Origin: Allorhizobium sonneratiae
Lineage (GTDB): Bacteria > Pseudomonadota > Alphaproteobacteria > Rhizobiales > Rhizobiaceae
Direction: 5' to 3'
Length of the DNA stretch: 64,000 nt
Assembly (NCBI RefSeq): GCF_023700755.1
Contig: NZ_JAMKOJ010000006.1
Coordinates: 62,001-126,000, forward strand
The translations under genes and the position numbers were made by a program. The stretch's first letter is position 1; each line of letters begins with the position of its first letter. The notes under the pieces are model-generated. The model was not told the DNA's origin and ran no database searches. It saw only the letters and a list, made by a program, of their open reading frames with translations. Shown here one piece after another: positions 7,402 through 16,121 of this stretch.

Positions 7402-9309
7402 TTTGAGAAAACGCCGTTGCGCGGCAATACGGAATGGCGCGTTCATCGCGCCATAGCCCGCATAGCCACCGCGGCGCTCAACAATCTCGAAGAAAAAGCC
7501 TTCACCGAAGGTCCGGCTGTAAATCTGGAAATACTCCCCATTGTCATCGCGGTCATAGAGAATGCTGTGGGCGCGCAGCCGGTCGGAAAAATCCGGTTCC
7601 AGCCCGAGACGCGCTTCCAGATCGTCATAATAATTGCGCGAGATCGGCAGCGGCTGAAAGCCGCGCTTTTCCAGGGCTTCGGCGGTGGCAAAAATATCTC
7701 TGGTCTCAAAGGCAATATGCTGAATGCTCGTGCCAAACCCTTCGGCCAGAAATTTTCCGGCAAAGGTCTTGCGGTTGTCCGCCCCGTTCATGGTCAGGCG
7801 GAAACCCGGCTGGTCGAGACCTTCCACCGCCTGACTGCGCACCAGCCCACCCGGATCGATAACATCGACCATCGGCGTGCGTCGCGTGGCGAAGATCGAG
7901 GTGTAGAACAACAGCCAGGTCAGCATTTCCTCATAGCGGGTCGTCTGGGCCAGATGATCGATACGGAAGAGGCCGGTATCGATGGCGCTTTCCGCCTGTT
8001 CGACCGGCAGAAACTCCTGCGCCCAGATCCCGGCAAGCTCCGGCGTGTCGTCGAGAAAATAGATGACGCCATTGCCCACGCCCTGAATGGCCGGCACCGC
8101 CACCTCGCCCGCCCGGCGCGGTTCGGCAAAGGTAGGCGCACCAAGCGCACTGGCACGGGCAAGGGTTGCGGCGGCATCGCCAACCTTCAGCCCATAGGCA
8201 TAGGCATTGGTCCCATGCACGGCATAAGAAGACCCGGCAAAACCATCCGTATCGGTGTTGATGACGATGCGGATATCGCCCTGCTGGTAAAGATCGACAG
8301 CACGGCTGCGGTGGCGTGCGGTTTTGTCGAAACCGAGCGTGCAGAGCAGCTCTTCGAGATTGGCCTTTTCATCGCTTCCTGCGGCAAATTCAACGAACTC
8401 CACCCCTTTTGCCTCGATACGAGGCGGCATGGCGGGCACGGGCAGGGAAAGAGACGGTTCGGCACGCCCCACCTGGTCCATCAAGTGGATCAGCGACCGA
8501 TGCCCATCCTCGGCAATGGCGCGGGCCGATCCGCCGCGAAACTGATCGTTGAAGATTTCCAGTGACAGCGGACCGTTATAGCCGGTGGCCGCCACTGCCC
8601 GCATGAAGTCCACCACCGGCAGATCGCCTTCGCCCGGCATATTGCGGAAATGGCGACTCCAATAGAGCAGATCCATGTCGATCAGCGGCGCATCGGCCAG
8701 TTGCACGATGAAAATCCGGTCACCGGGAATGGAGCGGATGCTGTTGACCTCGATCTTGCGCGCCAGCGTGTGGAAGGAATCGAGGATCAAACCGATATTT
8801 TGATGATCGGCGCGGCGGACGATTTCCCAGGCATCGCGATGATCGTGAATGTGACGCCCCCAGGCCAGCGCCTCATAGCCGACGCGCAGGCCGCGTTTTT
8901 GCGCCCGCTCGCCCAGCGCATGAAAATCCGCCGCTGCCCGGTCGATGCCGCCAAGAGAAATCGGCGAGACATTCGAGCAGATCAGCATCAGATCCGTGCC
9001 CATTTCGCCCATCAGATCGAATTTTCGTTCCGCCCGGTCGAAGGCGCGGCTACGCTGCGGCTCCGGCATGCCCTCGAAATCACGGAAGGGCTGGAACAGC
9101 GTAATCTTCAGCCCGTGATCGGCGACCATGCGACCGACCTCTTTCGGCGAGGCATCGAAGGTGAGAAAGTCATTTTCGAAAATTTCAACTCCGGTAAAAC
9201 CCGCTTTGGCGATCGCCGCCAGTTTTTCGGGAAACTCACCGCTGATCGAAACGGTGGCAATCGAGGTCTCGATCCGTGTTTGCGGAGCTGCAATGCCGGT
9301 CTTCATCAT
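7378..9309 (-). CDS. 3-dehydroshikimate dehydratase fused to HPPD-like domain (QuiC1 type)
   Basis: Two-domain enzyme of 643 residues. Residues 1-~275 form an AP-endonuclease-2-like TIM barrel that would dehydrate 3-dehydroshikimate to protocatechuate. Its four likely metal ligands are present: E146 (GYEAL), D177 (LILDSF), Q203 (IFIVQLAD) and E251 (LSLEIFND), with the same mutual spacing as I recall for Pseudomonas QuiC1. Residues ~300-643 are a vicinal-oxygen-chelate domain like 4-hydroxyphenylpyruvate dioxygenase and retain its two His and one Glu (H452, H531, E608). The gene diverges from the TetR regulator across a 58-bp gap holding a candidate operator. With the shikimate dehydrogenase and importer next door it points to growth on quinate, shikimate or 3-dehydroshikimate. 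What the C-terminal domain does is not settled by the sequence. Confidence 0.88.
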   Translation of the reverse strand: MMKTGIAAPQTRIETSIATVSISGEFPEKLAAIAKAGFTGVEIFENDFLTFDASPKEVGRMVADHGLKITLFQPFRDFEGMPEPQRSRAFDRAERKFDLMGEMGTDLMLICSNVSPISLGGIDRAAADFHALGERAQKRGLRVGYEALAWGRHIHDHRDAWEIVRRADHQNIGLILDSFHTLARKIEVNSIRSIPGDRIFIVQLADAPLIDMDLLYWSRHFRNMPGEGDLPVVDFMRAVAATGYNGPLSLEIFNDQFRGGSARAIAEDGHRSLIHLMDQVGRAEPSLSLPVPAMPPRIEAKGVEFVEFAAGSDEKANLEELLCTLGFDKTARHRSRAVDLYQQGDIRIVINTDTDGFAGSSYAVHGTNAYAYGLKVGDAAATLARASALGAPTFAEPRRAGEVAVPAIQGVGNGVIYFLDDTPELAGIWAQEFLPVEQAESAIDTGLFRIDHLAQTTRYEEMLTWLLFYTSIFATRRTPMVDVIDPGGLVRSQAVEGLDQPGFRLTMNGADNRKTFAGKFLAEGFGTSIQHIAFETRDIFATAEALEKRGFQPLPISRNYYDDLEARLGLEPDFSDRLRAHSILYDRDDNGEYFQIYSRTFGEGFFFEIVERRGGYAGYGAMNAPFRIAAQRRFLKPDGMPKG

Positions 9310-9331
9310 ATTGCCTTCTCCTGACGGCTAA

Positions 9332-9348
9332 TGTACGAACTGGTTAAT
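9332..9348. promoter_or_regulatory. Candidate TetR operator, copy 1 (TGTAC-N6-GTTAAT)
   Basis: TGTACGAACTGGTTAAT lies in the 58-bp space between the divergent dehydratase-fusion and TetR genes. It has partial dyad symmetry (TnnAC-N6-GTnnA). The same spaced motif occurs twice upstream of the importer operon at 14081-14097 and 14113-14129. The extended match with the third copy is AATGTAC-N6-GTTAAT. Assignment to the TetR protein encoded at 9368 is inference from position. Confidence 0.55.
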
Positions 9349-9367
9349 AGTTGATCGGATCAAAAGC

Positions 9368-10066
9368 ATGAAACAGGCCAGCACGACGCAGGACAATCGC
9401 GACATACGCCCGGCCCGGCGTGATCCTGAAGGCGTTCGCCGCGACATCCTGTCGGTGGCGATGGAGGAATTTTCCGAAAACGGCCTGTCTGGCGCGCGCA
9501 TCGACGAGATTGCCGCCCGCACCCGTACCTCCAAGCGCATGATCTATTATTATTTTGGCGACAAGGAAGGGCTTTACCAGCACGTTCTGGAACAGGCCTA
9601 TGCCCATGTGCGCGAGGGTGAAAGCGAGCTTGATCTTGAGGGGCTCGATCCGGTGACAGCGCTCGACCGGCTGACGCAATTCACCTTCGATCATCATCGC
9701 AAAAACCCCGCTTTCATCCGCATGGTGATGATCGAGAACATTCACAAGGGCCGGTATATCAACCAGTCGGCCATCATCCGCCAGTTGAACCGGCCTGTGA
9801 TTGAAGCCTTGCAATCTGTTCTGCTGCGCGGGCGCGAACACGGCTGTTTCCGCCCCGATATCGAGGCGCTGGAACTGCATTGGCATATCAGCGCGCTCTC
9901 CTTTTTCAACGTCTCCAATCAGGCGAGCTTTTCCTTCATCTTCGGCAACAGCCTGTTCGAGCCCGAGGGCCAGCAGACACTGTCCCGGCATGTCGCCGAC
10001 ATGGTGCTGCGCTATGTGCTCAAGCCCGACCATATCCATCTCATCGAAGGCCTGTCCGGGAGCTGA
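9368..10066 (+). CDS. TetR/AcrR-family transcriptional regulator of the shikimate-type locus
   Basis: A 232-residue one-component regulator. The N-terminal helix-turn-helix segment is typical of TetR: DILSVAMEEFSENGLSGARI, then TRTSKRMIYYYFGDKEGLY at ~55-75. The remainder is a helical ligand-binding domain. A 15-20 residue basic N-terminal extension precedes the HTH. It diverges from the dehydratase fusion and converges on the shikimate dehydrogenase gene with a 9-bp gap. Position suggests it represses both the fusion gene and the importer operon, responding to a pathway intermediate such as protocatechuate or a shikimate-type acid; the ligand is not deducible. No strong ribosome site precedes the ATG at 9368. 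Confidence 0.85.
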   Translation: MKQASTTQDNRDIRPARRDPEGVRRDILSVAMEEFSENGLSGARIDEIAARTRTSKRMIYYYFGDKEGLYQHVLEQAYAHVREGESELDLEGLDPVTALDRLTQFTFDHHRKNPAFIRMVMIENIHKGRYINQSAIIRQLNRPVIEALQSVLLRGREHGCFRPDIEALELHWHISALSFFNVSNQASFSFIFGNSLFEPEGQQTLSRHVADMVLRYVLKPDHIHLIEGLSGS

Positions 10067-10075
10067 TGCGGTCAT

Positions 10076-10945
10076 TCATGCGGCCCGTTCGCTCCGCCAC
10101 ATATCGGCGAAATGCGCGGTCATGCGCTCGGCATCCGGTTCACGCCCGCAAAACAGCTGAAACGCGCCGACGGCCTGAAACACCGCCATGCCGCCGCCGG
10201 GCAACACCTGGCAGCCCTTCTTTTCCGCCACCGCCAGCAATTCTGTAACCAGCGGCATATAGACGATATCGGCCACCCAATGGCGCGCCTCGACAAGCGA
10301 AGGATCGACCGGCAGGCCCGGATGGCTTTTCATGCCCATCGGGGTGGCGTGAATGAGCCCATCGGCAAAAGGCAAGGATTGCCCGGCATCGGCAAGAGCA
10401 AAGGCCCTGTCCTCGCCAAATCGCGCGTTAAGATCCGCCGCCAGATGGTCTGCGCGAGCTTTGTCGCGGTCGACAATATCGAGCCGCCCGATCCCAAGCT
10501 TCAGCGCGGCATGGGCCACAGCAACACCTGCGCCGCCTGCGCCAATCAACAGTGCCCGGTCTCGTCTTGCCTGGGGAAGACCACGTTTGAAGCTCTCATA
10601 AAACCCGTACCAGTCGGTGTTGTGGCCAATCCGTTTTCCTTGCCTGAAGACAACGGTATTGACCGCACCCAGCATCCGCGCATCCTCGGAAAGATCGTCG
10701 AGATGAGCCATCACCGCCTGCTTGAAAGGATGGGTGATGTTGGTTCCGGCAAAGCCGCGGCTTTCCAGTTCGCTCAGAAGATCAGGCAGTGCCGTCTCCG
10801 GCAGATGCCGCGCGGCAATATCAATAAGCTCATAGGTATAATCCAGCCCATGCGCTGCCCCCTCGCGCATATGCAGGGCTGGTGATTTGGAAAGTTGGAT
10901 ATCGGCCCCGATCAGGCCCACGCGATAGGAAAGAATGTCTGTCAT
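10076..10945 (-). CDS. aroE: Shikimate/quinate dehydrogenase (catabolic AroE-like)
   Basis: NAD(P)-dependent dehydrogenase of 289 residues that interconverts shikimate (or quinate) and its 3-dehydro form. It shows the shikimate-binding SKSPALHM near 19, the catalytic Lys in TNITHPFKQA near 70, the NTDWYGF Asp near 110 and a dinucleotide loop IGAGGAG near 134. The C-terminal half includes HATPMGM and the GGGMAVFQAVGAFQLF segment usual for AroE. As the last gene of the importer operon (42 bp after the ATPase), and facing the 3-dehydroshikimate dehydratase fusion, a catabolic role is more likely than the biosynthetic AroE step. Cofactor preference (NAD or NADP) is not certain. Confidence 0.88.
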   Translation of the reverse strand: MTDILSYRVGLIGADIQLSKSPALHMREGAAHGLDYTYELIDIAARHLPETALPDLLSELESRGFAGTNITHPFKQAVMAHLDDLSEDARMLGAVNTVVFRQGKRIGHNTDWYGFYESFKRGLPQARRDRALLIGAGGAGVAVAHAALKLGIGRLDIVDRDKARADHLAADLNARFGEDRAFALADAGQSLPFADGLIHATPMGMKSHPGLPVDPSLVEARHWVADIVYMPLVTELLAVAEKKGCQVLPGGGMAVFQAVGAFQLFCGREPDAERMTAHFADMWRSERAA

Positions 10946-10987
10946 GGCTTATATACCTGATAGAGGAGGCAAAAGCTCCGGCTCCCA

Positions 10988-11752
10988 TTAATGATGGGCG
11001 GTTATCTCGCCGAGAAATGCCTGGGTTCTGGGATGCTGCGGTTGACGGAAAAAGATATCCGGCTCCGCCTCTTCGAGAATTTCGCCAGAGGCCATGAACA
11101 CGACACGATCCGCCACCTGCCGGGCAAAGCCCATTTCATGAGTGACGCAAATCATGGTCATGCCATCCTTTGCCAGCGATATCATCGTATCGAGCACTTC
11201 CTTGACCATTTCCGGATCGAGCGCCGATGTTGGCTCGTCAAAGAGCATGGCCTTCGGCTCCATGCTGAGCGCACGGGCAATGGCAGCACGCTGCTGCTGA
11301 CCGCCTGAAAGCTGGGCCGGATATTTGTCGGCCTGATCGAGAATGCGTACCCGCTCGAGATAGGTGCGCGCAATGTCGAGTGCTTCAGCCTTCTGCAAGC
11401 CCTTCACCCGCATCGGGGCGAGAATGCAGTTTTCCATGATCGTCTTGTGTGGAAAGAGATTGAAATTCTGAAACACCATGCCCACCTCGCGGCGAACAGC
11501 GTCGATGGCACGCCCACTGTCGGTGAGCTTGACGCCTTCCACCGTGATCGCACCTTCCTGAATATCCTCAAGATGGTTGATGCAGCGGATCAGCGTTGAT
11601 TTTCCCGATCCGGACGGCCCGCAAAGCACGATTTTTTCACCCTTTGCGACCGTCAAACTGACATTTTTCAGGGCATGATAGGCTCCATACCACTTGCCGA
11701 CACCGTTCAGCGCGATCAGGGGCGCCTGCTCGGTCATATTGTCCCGTGCCAT
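10988..11752 (-). CDS. ABC importer ATPase, polar amino acid (PAAT) type
   Basis: A 254-residue ATP-binding subunit with Walker [10 protein letters not shown] at ~44-52, Q-loop [10 protein letters not shown], signature LSGGQQQR, Walker [12 protein letters not shown] and switch His in CVTHEMGFA. This pattern matches GlnQ/HisP-type proteins. GAGGAGG precedes the ATG at 11752 by about 6 bases. It powers the two permeases encoded upstream (12628-13957) with the binding protein at 11766-12599. In this operon it sits next to shikimate dehydrogenase, so the cargo may be a cyclic hydroxy acid rather than an amino acid. Confidence 0.9.
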   Translation of the reverse strand: MARDNMTEQAPLIALNGVGKWYGAYHALKNVSLTVAKGEKIVLCGPSGSGKSTLIRCINHLEDIQEGAITVEGVKLTDSGRAIDAVRREVGMVFQNFNLFPHKTIMENCILAPMRVKGLQKAEALDIARTYLERVRILDQADKYPAQLSGGQQQRAAIARALSMEPKAMLFDEPTSALDPEMVKEVLDTMISLAKDGMTMICVTHEMGFARQVADRVVFMASGEILEEAEPDIFFRQPQHPRTQAFLGEITAHH

Positions 11753-11765
11753 GGAGCCCTCCTCT

Positions 11766-12599
11766 TTACTGTACCGTGAAAGGAATGTTCGGAATCGATG
11801 CGGGGAATTGCGGAACCGGTCGCTTCATCCATTTGGTATAGATCGGCTTAAGCTCACCGTCGGAAATGATCTTCTTCAGGAAGGCATTGACCGTTTCGTT
11901 CCAGTCCTTCTCACCGGGACGGGTGCCCGCACCATTATACAGCGTAACGAGATCGATCTTGCTTTCATACTTGCCCTTGCTGGCCTGATCGAGCCGGTCA
12001 CCATAAAACTGGTTGCCGCCAACGGCCTGCACCTGACCCGACAGCAGCGCCTGGATGGTGGCGGCATCGTCATCGAAACGCAGGATAGTCGCCGTCTTGC
12101 CGACCGCCGCTGTCACGGCATTGTCCTGAGCGCTGGATTTCGGCACACCGATGGTCATCCCAGCGAGATCCTTGAAGGTTTTCATCACCTTGTCTTTCGG
12201 ACCATAGAGCGAGATCACGTTTCCGGCATAGGGAATACTGTACTGGATGGTTTTGGCCCGCTCCGGCGTCATGCCCATAGTCGCGAAGAGCACGTCGACC
12301 TTGCCGGTCATCAGCGCCGGAATGCGGTTGGCTACCGCCAACGGCACGAACTGCACCTTGACGCCAAGATATTTGGCAAAGGCCTTACCGATATCGGCAT
12401 CGAAACCATCCTGCTCACCGCTGGAATTGATGAAGCCCCAAGGCGCATTATCTCCCTGAATGCCGATCACCACCGTCCCGGCCGCCTTGGCCTCGGCCAC
12501 GCTGCGCGCCGAAGCGGCAGATGGCAGGGCAAAGGGCAAAATGGCTGCCATAGCCAGCAAGGCACGCCTTGCAATCTTGAACGTTGTCAGTTTCATCAT
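11766..12599 (-). CDS. Periplasmic substrate-binding protein, family 3 (PAAT importer)
   Basis: Binding protein of about 278 residues. The start at 12599 is chosen because it follows AAAGGAGGAGACC closely and gives a clean signal peptide ([22 protein letters not shown]); a longer frame to 12659 lacks these. The mature part follows the family 3 pattern: [19 protein letters not shown], then [19 protein letters not shown], and [14 protein letters not shown] near the C-terminus. The ATP-binding gene follows after 13 bp. The ligand is inferred to be quinate, shikimate or a relative from neighbouring catabolic genes only; a true polar amino acid remains possible. Confidence 0.85.
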   Translation of the reverse strand: MMKLTTFKIARRALLAMAAILPFALPSAASARSVAEAKAAGTVVIGIQGDNAPWGFINSSGEQDGFDADIGKAFAKYLGVKVQFVPLAVANRIPALMTGKVDVLFATMGMTPERAKTIQYSIPYAGNVISLYGPKDKVMKTFKDLAGMTIGVPKSSAQDNAVTAAVGKTATILRFDDDAATIQALLSGQVQAVGGNQFYGDRLDQASKGKYESKIDLVTLYNGAGTRPGEKDWNETVNAFLKKIISDGELKPIYTKWMKRPVPQFPASIPNIPFTVQ

Positions 12600-12627
12600 G
12601 GTCTCCTCCTTTAAAAACCTGTTCTGA

Positions 12628-13278
12628 TTATCGCGATGCCGTCTGCAGCCGTCTTTCAAGCCTTGCGCCCCACAAAGACAGAGGCCAGCAGATCAGAAAA
12701 TACAGCGCGCCCACGATGGCAAAGACTGTCAACGGGCGGAATGTCTGGTTGGAAATCACCTGGCCGGCGCGCGACAATTCGATAAAGCCGACAATGGCGG
12801 CAAGCGATGTCCCCTTGATCAACTGCACCAGAAAGCCGACCGTTGCAGGCAGGGAAATCTTGAAGGCCTGCGGCAGCACGACATCTTTCATCAGCGAGGT
12901 ATAGTGCAAGCCCAGCGCCCGTGCCGCCTCGGTCTGGCCTTTCGGCACGGCCTGAATGGCGCCGCGCCAGATCTCGCCGAGATAGGCGCTGGCATGCAGC
13001 GTAAAGGCCAGAGCGACCGCCACCCAGGCATCGACATTGAGGCCAAAGAGCGCAACACCGTAATAAACAACGAAGAGCTGCATCAACAGCGGCGTCCCCT
13101 GAAAGACGGCGATATAGGCCAAGGCCAGCCGCGACAGCGCTGAACGCTCCGAAACCCTGAGCAGAGCAATGATCAGCCCGGCCACACCGCCGCCAACAAA
13201 CCCGATGGCCGTCAGCGCCAGCGTCCATTTCAGCCCTTGCAGAAGGAAGAGAAACTGATCGATCCCGATAGACGACAT
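12628..13278 (-). CDS. ABC importer permease, polar amino acid type (second)
   Basis: Inner-membrane permease of 216 residues, HisM/GlnP family, with about five predicted membrane segments. The cytoplasmic EAA loop is visible as GQTEAARALGLHYTSLMKDV followed by VLPQAF, around residues 115-140. It pairs with the permease encoded at 13289-13957, 10 bp upstream in the operon. Start ATG 13278 follows a GGAG-like site. Confidence 0.88.
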   Translation of the reverse strand: MSSIGIDQFLFLLQGLKWTLALTAIGFVGGGVAGLIIALLRVSERSALSRLALAYIAVFQGTPLLMQLFVVYYGVALFGLNVDAWVAVALAFTLHASAYLGEIWRGAIQAVPKGQTEAARALGLHYTSLMKDVVLPQAFKISLPATVGFLVQLIKGTSLAAIVGFIELSRAGQVISNQTFRPLTVFAIVGALYFLICWPLSLWGARLERRLQTASR

Positions 13279-13288
13279 GGTTTTCTCC

Positions 13289-13957
13289 TCACTTCACCGG
13301 ATAGCTGAAAAACATGCGATTGACCGCCGCAAACATCGCCATCATCAGCGCGGAAATCACCAGATAGATCCCGGTAATCGAGAAATAGACCTCGAAGGAC
13401 CGGAACGTATCGGCCTCGATCTTTTGCGCCACCGAGGTCAATTCGTAGGCGGAGATCGATGAGCAGACCGATGTGGTCAGTGTCAGCATGACAAACTGGC
13501 TGGTCAGCGACGGGTAAATGGTTCTCAGCGCCGGCTTCAGAATGATGTGACGGAAGATTGCGCCCCGGTGCAGGCCAAGTGCAAGACCGGCCTCTATCTG
13601 CCCCTTGGGGATCGCCTCGACACCACCGCGAATAATCTCGATGGCATAGGCGCCGCCGTTGAGCGCCAGGGCGACAATTGCGGTCACGGTCGGATCGAGC
13701 TTGATTCCAAACTGCGGAAGCGCAAAAAAAATGAAAAAAATCTGCACCAGAAAGGGCGTGTTGCGCACAATCTCAACAAAGGCAAGCGTTGCCCAACGCA
13801 GTGCGGAAAAGCGGGATTTGCGCGCCAGAACGCCGAAGATGCCGATGACCAGGGCAAGTGCCATGCCCGCCAGCGCAAGGCCGATTGTGGCGAGAGCTCC
13901 GGCCAGCAGTGACGGCAGCCGATCATAGACCACCGAAAAATCAAGACTGTATGGCAT
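13289..13957 (-). CDS. ABC importer permease, polar amino acid type (first gene of operon)
   Basis: Permease of about 222 residues of the HisQ/HisM family. The ATG at 13957 is preferred because GGGAGGTG lies 4-11 bases upstream; the frame can be extended to 13990 but without such a site. The EAA loop reads GQIEAGLALGLHRGAIFRHI then ILKPAL. It is the promoter-proximal gene of the five-gene operon permease-permease-binding protein-ATPase-aroE, and two operator-like sites lie 120-175 bp upstream of its start. Confidence 0.87.
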   Translation of the reverse strand: MPYSLDFSVVYDRLPSLLAGALATIGLALAGMALALVIGIFGVLARKSRFSALRWATLAFVEIVRNTPFLVQIFFIFFALPQFGIKLDPTVTAIVALALNGGAYAIEIIRGGVEAIPKGQIEAGLALGLHRGAIFRHIILKPALRTIYPSLTSQFVMLTLTTSVCSSISAYELTSVAQKIEADTFRSFEVYFSITGIYLVISALMMAMFAAVNRMFFSYPVK

Positions 13958-14080
13958 ATTCACCTCCCGGCCCTGCAATGCATGGGCCACCTCACGTCAC
14001 GCCAGCTGGATCAGATGATCACCAGCTGGTTCATGCATGTTCCCATCAGGCTGAAGCTCCACCCTCTTCCCGATAATGTT

Positions 14081-14129
14081 TGTACCAGTTAGTTAACTAT
14101 TGTCAATCCGAATGTACTGTTTCGTTAAT
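14081..14129. promoter_or_regulatory. Two candidate TetR operators upstream of the importer operon
   Basis: Two copies of TGTAC-N6-GTTAA(C/T) occur at 14081-14097 and 14113-14129, offset by 32 bp (about three helical turns). A perfect 10-bp palindrome TAGTTAACTA (14090-14099) overlaps the first. They match the single site between the TetR and dehydratase genes at 9332-9348. The tandem arrangement in front of the first permease gene suggests joint control of catabolic enzymes and uptake. Confidence 0.55.
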
Positions 14130-14222
14130 TCGGGAACGCAGTCCAGCCTTTTCGCTCCAGCATTGTGTGCGACAGGCATGAGATATCGATATGGAAGGGT
14201 TGTTATCTGAACGCCCGAGCGA

Positions 14223-16121
14223 TCAGCTCTTTGGCTGAAAACCGCCGGACAAACGACCATGCCAGGCCATGGCTGCCTCGCCTGCGACGAAACGCAATTG
14301 CTTCAGCGTGGCGGCATCCTTGTCCGATAAGCGATAACGGCGACGCAAAAGCCCACCAAGATCATGCATGGCCACTTCAGCCTCAACACTGGCAAGACCG
14401 GCAGCGCGGCGTGCGGCATAGGCTTTTTTGCGGTCAGCACCACTTTGCACGGTTTCCAGATAGGCCTGGTTGGCAGCAAGCCCCCTTTCGATGAGGAACC
14501 CGACAGAAGGCCCGAGATCTGGCCATAATGCCAGAACCGAAACGAGAGCGGCAAGAGAGCCAAGCGTATTGTCGAACATGCGTGCCGAGGCAATGCCCGC
14601 TCCCGGCTCCAGAAGCTCGGTGATAATAATGAAGAGCGCCGTCAGAAACACGACAAAAAGACTGTAATTGACCCCCCGCAATGCAATGGTCAACACTGAC
14701 AAACAAACGGCAATGGCTGTTCGGGCGTCGGCATTGACGACCTCATGCAACAGCCATAAGGCCCAGATACCGCCAAGAAGACTGCCGAGAATGCGCTCCA
14801 CGCCGCGGGTCCAGGTGGAGCGGGCAGCCCCCTGCATGACGACCACCACGGCCATGGTGGCCCAATAAGGATAGCCCAGCGAAAAGATCGTTGCGACATA
14901 ATAGACAGCCACCACACCGATGGACAGCCTCAGCGCCTGTTTGATCCCCGCTTTCCATCGCATCCAGCCACCTGCCCCCTGCTGCGCGGCAGAAACATCA
15001 TCGCCCAGCACGAAGAGCGGCTCCTCGCGCGCTGGCGAAAGCGCCCGGCCCACAGCCGCCAGACAGCCAATAAGCGGGCCATCCGCCAGGCCGGCTTTGA
15101 CCTTTTCCAGCCGCTCAAGCTGTTTTTCCAGCATTTTGCGGCCAATGGAGGAGTCGAGTTCAATCGATGTCTGCCAGGCGACAAGCACATTCAGCAGGGT
15201 TTTGGCTGTGGCAATCCGCTCCTCCACCGGTCCATGGCGAATGATAAAGGCATGGTCGAGAGCAATCAGCGCGCTGAAGACGATTTCAGCCGCCTCATGC
15301 ACCCTGCCATAAGTCTCCAGTTTCAGCCCCTTTTCACCCTGAAACCGGATCAGAAGCAGACGCAGTCGCTCCATGGCCGTGCGCACCGAGCGGCGGTGCT
15401 CGCCATGTTCGGAATGCCATTCACTGTCACGGTGCTCACCATCATCGATGGCCACAAGTTCCGCGGCCATATCGCTCAGTCGCGCCAGCACGGCTTTCGA
15501 GGCCTGCTGGACGGGAAGCCAGGCATCAATACGCCAGATCACGTTGATCAACAGCCACGCCCAGACCGCCCCGACAAAAAAGGTCAGCGCCAGCATCGCC
15601 GCACCGGCAAGATTGTGCGGAAAACCGATGGCCACGACAGCCACCACAGCAAGCAAGGTTGCCATCATGCTGGTATTGGGCAAGCGCACCGGCAAAAGCG
15701 CAATCAGGAACACCATGAACGGCCCTGCCGTCAACGCCGCCGATGAGCCGAAAGAGGCAATCCACGCCCCCAGAAAGGCAATGATCGCACCCAGAACAGC
15801 AAATCCACCGGGCACCCATCGCCGCTGCCGGTCGGGGCCGGCCCCATCGCAAAGACAGGTCCAGAAGGCGGCAAAGATCGACCAGCCCCAGGCATAAAGC
15901 CCGGTAGACAGAATGATGATCAAAGGCACTGCCACGGCAAGAGCAGCACGCAAACCTTCCTGTAGCGCAAAATGTTCGGGATTGAGGCCATAAGAACGCA
16001 GTTCCAGCCGACGGGCATAACGGCGCATGGCCGCCGCCGCTCCAAGGCCCGGATGACGCGACACGGTGGCGGCACTCACCAGAGCGCTGGCCTTGCGATC
16101 GAGCGAATGATCATTTTCCAT
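14223..16121 (-). CDS. FUSC-family membrane protein (aromatic carboxylic acid / fusaric acid efflux type)
   Basis: Inner-membrane protein of 632 residues with two halves, each a bundle of hydrophobic segments followed by a cytoplasmic helical region (segments roughly 60-200 and 395-520). This is the layout of AaeB, FusC and related aromatic acid exporters. The segment YPYWATMAVVVVMQGAARST near 430 is typical of the second FUSC block. The usual partner membrane-fusion protein of AaeA type is not found nearby. It lies directly upstream of the shikimate-type locus, but its gene ends before the operator sites, so it is probably a separate unit. Export of an aromatic acid such as protocatechuate is a guess from context. 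Confidence 0.8.
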   Translation of the reverse strand: MENDHSLDRKASALVSAATVSRHPGLGAAAAMRRYARRLELRSYGLNPEHFALQEGLRAALAVAVPLIIILSTGLYAWGWSIFAAFWTCLCDGAGPDRQRRWVPGGFAVLGAIIAFLGAWIASFGSSAALTAGPFMVFLIALLPVRLPNTSMMATLLAVVAVVAIGFPHNLAGAAMLALTFFVGAVWAWLLINVIWRIDAWLPVQQASKAVLARLSDMAAELVAIDDGEHRDSEWHSEHGEHRRSVRTAMERLRLLLIRFQGEKGLKLETYGRVHEAAEIVFSALIALDHAFIIRHGPVEERIATAKTLLNVLVAWQTSIELDSSIGRKMLEKQLERLEKVKAGLADGPLIGCLAAVGRALSPAREEPLFVLGDDVSAAQQGAGGWMRWKAGIKQALRLSIGVVAVYYVATIFSLGYPYWATMAVVVVMQGAARSTWTRGVERILGSLLGGIWALWLLHEVVNADARTAIAVCLSVLTIALRGVNYSLFVVFLTALFIIITELLEPGAGIASARMFDNTLGSLAALVSVLALWPDLGPSVGFLIERGLAANQAYLETVQSGADRKKAYAARRAAGLASVEAEVAMHDLGGLLRRRYRLSDKDAATLKQLRFVAGEAAMAWHGRLSGGFQPKS

